Part shown: one piece after another, positions 48,401-56,972 of the stretch
Layout: each line of letters opens with the position of its first letter
How positions within the stretch are numbered: the stretch's first letter is position 1
Assembly (NCBI GenBank): GCA_949987565.1
Contig: OX465116.1
Coordinates: 1,279,001-1,343,000, forward strand
Length of the DNA stretch: 64,000 nucleotides
Reading direction: 5' to 3'
Source of the DNA: Luidia sarsii
Taxonomy: Eukaryota > Echinodermata > Asteroidea > Paxillosida > Luidiidae
Program-made: the position numbers and the translations under genes
Notes under the pieces: generated by a model
Seen by the model: the letters and a program-made list of their open reading frames with translations, nothing else
What the model was told of the DNA's origin: nothing
Database searches by the model: none

Positions 48401-50476
48401 AATGTAGCCTAATTTAATTGTTTAGACTCACAACTTGAGAGGGCCTTACATTTTGATCCTAGCAAGAACTTCCTCACAAAGGCAGAGACGAAAAACAAAC
48501 AAGAAACGATTGGTTTCTTTTTTAAAATAAAGTCAAAAAGTAGTGGGCCTGACGACTGGAGCCTGGCAGGACCTTCCTAAAATTCAGGAGAGTCAGGCCC
48601 GCAACTGTTTTGAAAATGTTGCATTTGGGTCATTTTGATCAGTAAGAAAATTGGCATCATTAATCTGATAAACGTAAAAGAAAAAAATGCATTCAATGGT
48701 GCGTGGATGTATTCCAGTGAAAATACGAGCCGGGAAACTGGCCTAGCTTCAATCCTGTTAGTTGCAAAACTGCTGGCTTCAGTTCGTGTTTGTTTACGAT
48801 GACGGAACCTGCCCTGGTCGGAAATGATCGAGGTGAAGCTATCTATTCCTGTCTTACATGCCACTCGTACAAAGGTCACGGTAATCACGCAGTTCCCGTG
48901 GTGCTTTTTTGTCACATCGGGATGACCGTGCAGTCAGTTCTAATCGCAAAGCAGTGTTTACCTTCGCGATATCCCGTCCTATCTCACAACATGACCACCG
49001 CAGACTCATTCCTTCAAACAGGACGGAACTGCGCTACATGACTTTTGAAGGCACACCGCGCGTGGCGAGGGTTTTCACATGACGTCACTTGACCGCCTAA
49101 GGCTAATTTATTATTAGCAAGTCCACAGGAGCGTCTAAATACGCGCGTGCAAATATCGAATCTGAATATTTCCATTGGACTTTGATGACTCAAAGGCGCG
49201 CGCGTTCCACGTACATCTGCATTAATTGAACGATGACTGACAAAAAGTGCGTGACTGAAATTAATGGCTGCAGCCGATTTCAAGAAAAGTTGCGTAAGTC
49301 TTGCGCCACAATAGCACTTTTGTGCACTATTTAGAAAAGGCAGCAAAATGTTGCGTAAGTTACGCAACAACATTTGAAGTTTCGTGAAATCGGCTGGTGG
49401 TCTTCGTCAGTTCAGGCTATAGTCGTGCTGTACATGATGATGTGTAGGCCTACACTTTTCTGAGTTCCTGCACGAGAGGAACCACCTATCAGTGAATCAA
49501 CGTTTCGGACACAATTTTGATGAAAAAAAGGCGGAATAGTTGCGCTGAGGTATTGTTCCCAACACCACGTCAATCTGATCAGTGCATTGTGGGGCCATGT
49601 CGCAAAAACCATTAGCAAAAACCATTTGCAACTATTAGCAAAAAAATGTCCCGTCAGGGACACCGTACGTATAGCGGAGTTCGCGTTCGAAACGCGATGA
49701 GAACGCAATGCTGTGTTCGAATCCAGTGGCTAGTGGCTAGGGCTTCAGTTTGCACACGAGTCTATATGGTATATGGTCAGCGGCTATATAGCTAGCGGTC
49801 TCGATCAGTCCCCTTAGATGATGTGCTATTGCTAGCCGTAGCCCCAAGGAATACAGACGAGCACTATAAAGAAATACAGCTTATGCTTCGGTAAACAAGG
49901 ACTTGGCACCAGTTTCTTGGTGAATGCTCTTTGGCCTACTTATCAATGCTCTGTACTGGTCATGATATGGCGGGTTCTGAAGAACAGCCTTTAGATCTAC
50001 TTCCTGGTAAGTTCTCTTGATACTAATGAAAGGGAAAACGAATCTAGGGCCTACGGGCCTTTCCCGTAAAACCCGGCTTACAGGCTTCGTCTCTGCTCTG
50101 TCATCCCGAAAGCTGAGAACGCAGGTCTCCCGTTTCCATGCCTTGTACTTTTGGAAAAGGGCCAAGATGATTTTCGAAAATGGCCTCCGTCGGATCCTCT
50201 TTCGATCCAGGAATTCGTGACGGGGTCTTCGGACACGGCTGAACGCTAATTTTATGGTTGAGTCTGCGCACGTCAACCCCCCCCCCCTCAGAAAAAGTAT
50301 AAATAAATTAAAAAAAAAAAATAACAAAATAACAAAATCAAGAACCAATCGAATTCAATTGATTTGCATGGATGTACGGACTTACCAGGCGTGGGTTCAC
50401 GCAAGGGACAACCCAGGGTCACCGCTCCGATCAAGACGGCTGCCACAACCGTCACCGCATTGCCAAAAGGGTGCAT
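45416..50476 (-). CDS. TIR-less IL-1 receptor-like membrane protein (candidate decoy receptor), 5 exons
   Basis: Exons on the minus strand are 50476-50386 (signal peptide: MHPFGNAVTVVAAVLIGAV), 48265-47972 (Ig-I), 47389-47167 and 46428-46274 (Ig-II), and 45642-45416 (transmembrane plus stop). Phases are 1-1-2-1 and close to 329 residues. Ig-I has LDCAAANFCKVTWYKD...YACVV, the signature shared with both Ig-TIR neighbours. Ig-II has LACAFFVG, but its second core Cys is replaced (FGAWKVYVVNG). Residues about 276-302 form the membrane helix (LLTILLVLTSSLLLTTLAIG). The tail of about 26 residues (HSFRKRLILSTKRDGQDTKN, then TPLPE) ends in TAG with no strong donor, and no TIR exon follows. This is the layout of vertebrate IL1R2, so a ligand-sequestering role is inferred. 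It has not been demonstrated. Confidence 0.8.
46970..47100 (-). mobile_element. tRNA-derived SINE, partial
   Basis: Reverse tRNA head (CCGGGACTTGAACCCGAGACC, ACCATCTGAGCTATCCAGCC) with the adjoining GCGGCCTTCCCAAACAATC flank, in the intron that splits Ig-II of the TIR-less receptor. Confidence 0.65.
47680..47900. repeat. dispersed repeat shared with 38780-39080
   Basis: CTGACAAAACCTGAAAATTC, AATTTGAAGGTTTGTTGGC, TTCACCAAGAAACTAGTGCC and GAGCCTAAGCCTTCATTTC match the intronic repeat of the second Ig-TIR gene in the same left-to-right orientation. Confidence 0.65.
48305..48660. mobile_element. three fragments of the GATCCTAGCAGGACC family
   Basis: Heads at about 48318, 48440 and 48545 (TGGGCCTGACATTTCGATCC, GGGCCTTACATTTTGATCC, GTGGGCCTGACGACTGGAGCC), followed by a tail with GGTCATTTTGATCAGTAAG. 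They are in intron 1 of the TIR-less receptor gene. Confidence 0.65.
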
Positions 50477-50643
50477 CTTCGCCTACCGGGACGTGGCTTA
50501 CACTGTGGCACTCCGACAACGTCAAGACACGATCACGGGGAAAGAAACGAAAACCCCAAAAGCGGACGAAGAGAAGGGCTCGTCTGCCGTCACTCGGTTC
50601 GTCAGCTGTCAGCCGGCTACTGTCAGTTGTCGGATGACGATAG

Positions 50644-50651
50644 CTTTTATA
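50644..50651 (-). promoter_or_regulatory. candidate TATA box of the TIR-less receptor gene
   Basis: TATAAAAG on the minus strand lies about 170 nt upstream of the ATG at 50476, a spacing that would give a 5' UTR of roughly 140 nt. About 210 bp further upstream (about 50855-50875) the plus strand carries GCGAAAGAAAATTGAAACTG, resembling an IRF-binding GAAANNGAAA array with irregular spacing. Both calls rest on motif appearance only. Confidence 0.45.
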
Positions 50652-50944
50652 GCTTCCTGGTTAGATCGGAGTAGGGCAAAATAGAAGTGGGTGGTTGGGG
50701 GTATGAGGACTAGAATGTTTGCTTTGTACGTGGGCGCGATGCGGTTTTGCCGGTCAAAAACTACCGAGAGACAACCAGTCATTCACACAATAATTGACAG
50801 GTTCTGGCTGTTTGGGTTTGTGTCAGCTTGCTGCACGTATCGCTTTCAGTTTTAGCGAAAGAAAATTGAAACTGAGACAATAACCGGACCATGACCAAAA
50901 CCGGAACCGCGGCAAAGATTGTTTTCATCGGATTGAAAACAGGG

Positions 50945-51185
50945 ATGTCACTCTTAGAGATATACGGCAGTTAATGGGTTAAATAATGGATTACTTCTGA
51001 CTGGCACCCCCACCCCGGCAAAGACAAGTTGACAAATTGGGAAAGCTACCATGTAAGGGCTGGATAGCTCAGGTGGAAGATCACCGGTACCTGGAGACAA
51101 AGGTCTTGGGAAGATTTCATTTTCTTTTCCATTTTATTTTTTATATGAAAAAAAAAAAGATTGGCAAAGAAAACTTTGATTGAAC
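50945..51185 (+). mobile_element. tRNA-derived SINE, near complete
   Basis: The upstream block (GAGATATACGGCAGTTAATGG, TTCTGACTGGCACCCCCACC) is followed by AAGGGCTGGATAGCTCAGG and a decayed B-box region, then TTGGCAAAGAAAACTTTGAT. The anticodon-arm region is more diverged than in the copy at 5400-5660. Confidence 0.65.
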
Positions 51186-51744
51186 TGATCTTTTGTTTAA
51201 AAGATTCCAGTCAGTTTGTCCTTTGATTTAGGCCTATACATACTGTAAATACAAAATAAACTTATTAGAAAGAATATACATCGATATAAATATCAAGGCA
51301 ATTCGTGACGGTGGCGTGCAGACATATTATGGCTTGACAGGAAACTTGCTTGGAGACAAGAGAATGCGAAACAAATGTATACTTTTGTTGTCTTCCTGCA
51401 AGATAGACCTAGAGGGGGCGATGGTTGCTTTGTTCACACATAGGCCTATAGAGGCGTGAAATGTCTTATTGGTAACCATGGGCGTGGTATCCGGTTGTAA
51501 AATGTCTCATCCAGTGTTTGGCAAAGAACAACCCAAGGATAACACCGTCTGAGACCGACCAGTCAGATCAGAGGAAGTCATAATTATACGTTTTCGTAGC
51601 AAAACATGTTTGATTTATTGATAGATTTATTCTTGATTTTCCTGCGTTAAATCGGCTCTGCATATGCTGGTTTCCATCGATGCCCAGCAATTTACAGAAT
51701 GAAATTGTAAACATGATATAAAATTGATTAGAATTGATGCAAAA

Positions 51745-51895
51745 GTTAGAGGGCCTGACGTTTCGATACTAGCAGGACCTTTCTCAAAGGATTGAAATGT
51801 CAGGCCCTCGAACTTTTGAAATTCATGTAATGCAGGTCATTTTAGTCAGTGAGTAGTTTGCAACAGTAATTGTTGTATTAACTTCATATAGAATT
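51745..51895 (+). mobile_element. hairpin element of the GATCCTAGCAGGACC family
   Basis: The head GAGGGCCTGACGTTTCGATAC has a shortened second arm (GATTGAAATGTCAGGCCCTC), followed by the standard tail GCAGGTCATTTTAGTCAGTG and GTAGTTTGCAACAGT. Confidence 0.7.
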
Positions 51896-52767
51896 GATTC
51901 AAAAAGAAAAAGTATTATGCAATATAAGGGGCCGGGGCAATCGAGGTACAGGCTTTACGGAGGTGGGACCAATAATAGGGAACCAAAATGTTCAATAATG
52001 AGATTCAAGATGGGTTTTACTTCAATCTCCCCAATCATTCTATTAATATAGATACGAGTGTTCTTGTGGTCGTGGTGATGTCGTCCGTTTAAGCGAAGAG
52101 AAAAATGTAGATGAAAAATCTGTTGACAATTCAACCACATGACCTCAACATACAGGAGGGGAATGACTAACGCCTTGCTTGTTTACACATGATCCCTCTT
52201 TTGTGCTCACTCCCCCACTTCTCTCTTTCACTCTTTCCCTTTGACGTTTTCCCCTTCTATCTAATTTCCCTACCCATGGAGGAATAACTATAGATTTTCC
52301 TTCCTCCATGCCCCTTCCCAAACCGCTGCTCTTCCCTTTGATCTCGCCCTACCAGCTATACCCCCTTTTTCCTCCGCCTGACATTATTCATGTCCCTGTT
52401 ACACCCCCTTCCTATTTGTTTTGTCCCACGGTCACTCTGCCTTTGATAATGGTCCTGCTAGGATCGAAACCTGAGGCCCTCCTAATTTGTTTTGGGGGCG
52501 TCGTTTTAGTCAGTAAGCAGTTTGTAACATTTTGTGCATATTACCCTTAACCCACACTCGAGCCCGACTCGCGTCCAGTATTTCCAAGAGTCTAAACCCC
52601 CTGAGTGACCATTTCACTGGACACAGCTAAGACGAAAACCCATTTTCTTTCTGCTTGCTTTTGCGAGCGACCAATGCCCCCCCCCCCCGTGGTCTGCTTC
52701 CATGATTGATTTTGGCAACACCATTTCCAAACTGTGGATTTTGATGACCAGTATCATAATGGGATAA

Positions 52768-52971
52768 ATAGGTTTGCGGTGACACCATGTAAATTCTCTT
52801 TTGTGAGTAAGTGTGGTTCTGAAAAGAACCGGAGGAACTCAACGTTTCAAACAGTGTACTCTGTCTCCTGACGAACAGAGTACACTGTTCGAAACGTCGA
52901 GTTCCTCCGATTCTTTTCAGAACCACACTTACTCACAAAAGCGAATTTACATGGTGTCACCGCAAACCTAT
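52768..52971. mobile_element. complete palindromic MITE, about 97-bp arms
   Basis: Arms 52768-52864 and 52875-52971 are reverse complements with few mismatches around a loop of about 10 nt. The ends are ATAGGTTTGCGGTGACACCA and its complement. Inside are AAGTGTGGTTCTGAAAAGAA, GAACTCAACGTTTC and CAGTGTACTCTGT. The same modules, broken up, occur near 20160-20315, 21730-21870, 27780-27930, 28740-28850, 30770-30850, 31040-31375, 35440-35640 and 58990-59095, so this copy identifies the parent element. Confidence 0.85.
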
Positions 52972-53429
52972 ATTTATCCTGCTATTCTAACCAACGTGCA
53001 AAATAATCTTCAAATCTCATTCAGTATCATAATCAAAGATATAACAATCATGAGGTTTTCGTCGAGGAGAATGTCATTCAAACATACCAGATGAGTATAA
53101 TACCAATTCAGTATAATGCTATATCAGATGAAATACACCATCAAACATTGACCAATGATGTTTGGAGATTGCCCCAACGTTGTGCGTGTGTAACGTTGAG
53201 ATTAGCAAGAACTTGAATGGTCACGGTTTCTATTGTTCCAATTGTTGCAAGGTCTAGATGATTGTATGTACAGGAACTGTGCTTGCTGTTTTTCCGGCCG
53301 GGCACGTAAGCTGCGTTTTCATGTCAACCTTGGCCACCCGGCGATTTACTTTCATAAGTGAGGGGAAGTTGGTACCCACGTTGTTCCTTCCCTCCATGCC
53401 CACGAGTCACCTATGCTCGAATTCACAGG

Positions 53430-54170
53430 CAGGGCAGACAGGGCAGACAGGGCAGGGCAGGGCAAGGCAGGGCAGGGAAGGGCAGAGCAGGGCAGGGCAG
53501 GGCAGGGCAGGGCAGGGCAGGGCAGGGCAGGGCAGGGCAGGGCAGGGCAGGGCAGGGCAGGGCAGGGCAGGGCAGGGCAGGGCAGGGCAGGGCAGGGCAG
53601 GGCAGGGCAGGGCAGGGCAGGGCAGGGCAGGGCAGGGCAGGACAGGGCAGGGAGGGTAGGATAGGGAAGGATAGGGAAGGGAAGGGCAGGGCAGGGCAGG
53701 ACAGGACAGGGCAGGGCAGGGCAGGGCAGGGTACGTAGGGCAGGGCAGGGTAGGGTAGGGCAGGGCAGGGCAGGGTAGGACAGGGCAGGGCAGGGCAGGG
53801 CAGGACAGGGCAGGGTAGGGCAGGGCAGGACAGGGTAGGGCAGCGCAGGGCAGGGCAGGGTAGGGCAGGGAAGGGCAGGGCAGGGCAGGGTAGGACAGGG
53901 CAGGGTATGGCAGGGCAGCGCAGCGCAAGGGAGGGCAGGGCAGGGCAGGGCAGGACAGGGCAGGGTAGGGCGCAGGGCAGGGCAGGGCAGGACAGGGTAG
54001 GGCAGGAGGGAAGGGTAGGGCAGGCAGGCAGGCAGGCAGGCAGTCACGCAGGCATGCAGGGCAGGCAGGCAGGCATGCGGGCAGGGCAGGCAGGATAAGG
54101 CAAAGTATAGGTTAGGGACGGCAGGGTAGGGCAGGCAGGCAGACAGGGATGCAGGCAGAAATGGATTCTA
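53430..54170. repeat. (GGGCA)n satellite block 1
   Basis: About 740 bp of the 5-bp unit GGGCA, nearly perfect at the left (53500-53640) and increasingly mixed with GGGTA, GGACA and GGCA variants to the right, ending in GGCA tetramers (about 54015-54090). Strong G/C strand asymmetry could favour G-quadruplex or slipped structures. Confidence 0.95.
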
Positions 54171-54471
54171 CCTCTAGGGCCTATTCTAGCTCTTTCGTTT
54201 TATTCCCTTAGTCGTTATCAAAGCGAAACTGTTGGTCAATTTTCCCAGCAACCCTTTTATAAAGGTTCCTAAGATAGCCAGCAACCCTTGTACAGTATCT
54301 GTGTACAGATAAAGTAAACATAAGATTGAAACTGATCACCGTAATTAGTTAAGCTTCTGATAATATTGTAGCTCCTGATAATAATGTACACCAAGGAATC
54401 AGATGACAACATGAGAAAAGCGTTGCTTAATAAGGTATGGCAGGTCGGGGCGGGGCACACTGAACATACAT

Positions 54472-55035
54472 GGCAGGGCAGGGCAGGGCAGGGCAGGGCA
54501 GGGCAGGGCAGGGCAGGGCAGGGCAGGGCAGGGCAGGGCAGGGCAGGGCAGGGCAGGGCAGGGCAGGGCAGGGAAGGGCAGGGCAGGGCAGGGCAGGGCA
54601 GGGCAGGGCAGGGCAGGGCAGGGCAGGGCAGGGCAGGGCAGGGCAGGGCACACTGAACATACGGGGCAGGGCAGGGCAGGGTAGGGTAGGGCAGGGCAGG
54701 GCAGGGCAGGGCAGGGCAGGGCAGGGCAGGGCAGGGCAGGGCAGGGCAGGGCAGGGCAGGGCAAGGTAGGGTAGGGCAGGGCAGGGCAGGGCAAGGTAGG
54801 GTAGGGCAGGGCAGGGCAGGGCAGGGTAGGGCAAGGTAGGGCAGGGTAGGGTAGGGCAGGGCAGGGCAGGGCAGGGCAGGGCAGGGCAGGGCAGGGCAGG
54901 GCAAGGTAGGGTAGGGCAGGGCAGGGCAGGGCAGGGCAGGGTAGGGCAAGGTAGGGCAGGGTAGGGTAGGGCAGGGCAGGGCAGGGCAGGGCAGGGCAGG
55001 GCAGGGCAGGGCAGGGCAGGGCAGGGCAGAACAGA
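54472..55035. repeat. (GGGCA)n satellite block 2
   Basis: About 560 bp of the same unit, with higher-order structure: an 18-bp spacer GGGCACACTGAACATAC-G/A precedes the block (about 54450) and recurs inside it (about 54647), and a GGGCAAGGTAGGGTAGGGC variant recurs several times after 54760. Confidence 0.95.
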
Positions 55036-56407
55036 GCAGAGCCATAATTAGTTGTTCGTATTCTCCATTGACAAGGGACCGTTCAAGTTTTCCCAGCCCC
55101 GATATCCTCAGTCAAACACTTTAAAAACAAAATTTAAATATCAGTTTATGACATGATTTTGTCCTGTGCAATCACAACAGTGGGCCGTTTATAAATTTAT
55201 TGCCAAAATGTTTACCATTATTATGATAATGATTTTTTTTACAAGAGAGACGATCGATGGCCCAGAGCATTGCCCAACTGTTTGTCTTGATAGTTCTAGC
55301 GGTGCAAGATCCGGGTCGATTGATCAATCCCGGAGTTGAAATTCTCCTCTATCTCCTGTTTCCCTCTACCCCTTGATTTTGTAATCAGTGATTATTTTGC
55401 TTCTGTTGGGCCTGATGATTCGTCACGATCATCCAGCGTCCAGGAACTCTCCAATATCCCCGTATTACTCATAATTATGCCTCGATCGTCAGTGAATGTT
55501 CTGACACGAACTGAGGTGATACAGCAGGAATACTGTATTGCATGAAATGAATTCATATACGCGAGCCTACACAATTAGTGTCAACTGCTAGGTTATAATT
55601 TTAGAGTTGATTTTCATTTTGAAAAAGGTTTGAAAAGAGTATTGAGACTAAAATGAAAACTTTTGAATCGTTTTTCAAATTTCTGGATTTGTTATATTCG
55701 TCTTTACTTGGTCGATTTTGAAATTATGGCCAAGAAAATTTTGACTGGACTTGGACCTAATTAGTTGACGACCTTCCCAGTCTTTGCCGGAAGCATCAAA
55801 CTTGTTCACAAGTTCCCAGTTATTTTTTTCCCTTTTTTTGTAAAATGTTTGACTTCGATTAAGAAAAAAATGCATGCAATTATTTTGTGTGATCCCTGAG
55901 CTGCCATAGCCAAGTTTACAATAAAAATGGTTGTTTGCATCCGATGAATGAAACACACGGCTATACACTGATATGATAAGTATATGGAAAATTACGAATT
56001 CAAGCTACTACTTCCAGTATTGCGACAATAAGTGAAGAACTTCTGGTAACGAGAAATTGAAAGTCAAGTCATGGATTTGGACATTATTATTATTTAGTGT
56101 ACTGCCCACATCGCTAGGAAGTGAAAGAGCGCCCTCATTCGCCCACTTAATGAAACATTATCAACGTGTACACAACACACGTAGCACGAAATCTACACGT
56201 AAATGATTGTGGGAGCGGCGAAAATTGGTAAGTTACGAAATAGGACTTTTCCGATTTGTTTGTTGACTTGTTTGTAAGGGAAATACTGATTGGGAATATA
56301 GGGAAGCGTCTGTTATATGTATTAAGATGCTTTAGACGATGGCAACTGGTTTTATGTCGGGTTTTTAGGTCAAACCTGAATGTTTGTTTACGTTGATATG
56401 TTGAACC

Positions 56408-56542
56408 TAGTCCGAGTAACTTGGACCCGACAAGTCACCCTTTTTTTTTATCGAATTTTGAAATTTTGAGGGTCGAGTGACTGTCAAAATTTCAAAATTC
56501 GATAAAAAAGGGTGACTTGTCGGGTCCAAGTTACTCGGACTA
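56408..56542. mobile_element. hairpin element with TAGTCCGAGTAACTTGG ends
   Basis: Arms of about 60 bp (56408-56469 and 56484-56542) surround a loop of about 14 nt. The outer 21 bp (TAGTCCGAGTAACTTGGACC plus C) match the nested element at 26931-27013, while the inner arm differs (GACAAGTCACCC then T-rich). TA borders are present at both ends. Confidence 0.8.
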
Positions 56543-56972
56543 CTGTACATACAACCATGGAGGAACTGAGTCAAGTCACAAGTGTACCTGTAACTGAATG
56601 TTACACATTTAATTGACAGATGTGCATGTAATGTCTATAAATTATATAATAAACTTAAGGATATAATATATGTACCATTGAATAAATATACAAAAATAAA
56701 ATAATCCCATACATTACAATTTTACTTTAGATTCACAATTCAATGTTATGCTAATTCAATAGAGTAGTTATATTTATTAATAAGTATATTAATTGATTAT
56801 TAAAAGTGGTGTTAAACAATTTCTTTGCCATATTTTTGAAAGCTAATTATGTGACAAAAACAGAGTTTCAACGAAAAACCAATAAAATGATCTTGTTTCC
56901 AGAGGCATCAGTCACCCATAGCGCATCTTGAGCATGTAGAGGGCGCCAGACTGCCGACAGAGAACACTCAAC

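Larger units (their letters stand above)
50477..56972. other. intergenic region with satellite blocks
   Basis: No coding exon is recognised. From left to right it holds the presumed promoter of the TIR-less receptor, a SINE (50945-51185), hairpin elements (51745-51895; 52440-52545), a complete palindromic element (52768-52971), two (GGGCA)n blocks (53430-54170; 54472-55035) and a TAGTCCGAG-type element (56408-56542). The long open frames over the satellite are artefacts of its 5-bp period. Confidence 0.6.

Noticed and set aside
48790..50350. Possible small genes within intron 1 of the TIR-less receptor
   Set aside because: Open frames here overlap repeats (including the element shared with 19960-20130), lack recognisable domains and have no supporting splice structure.
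53352..55045. Long open frames (up to about 258 codons) on both strands over the GGGCA satellite, encoding LPCPA- or RAGQG-type repeats
   Set aside because: A 5-bp repeat has a 15-nt coding period that happens to lack stop codons in several frames on both strands. There is no splice context, start context or family resemblance.
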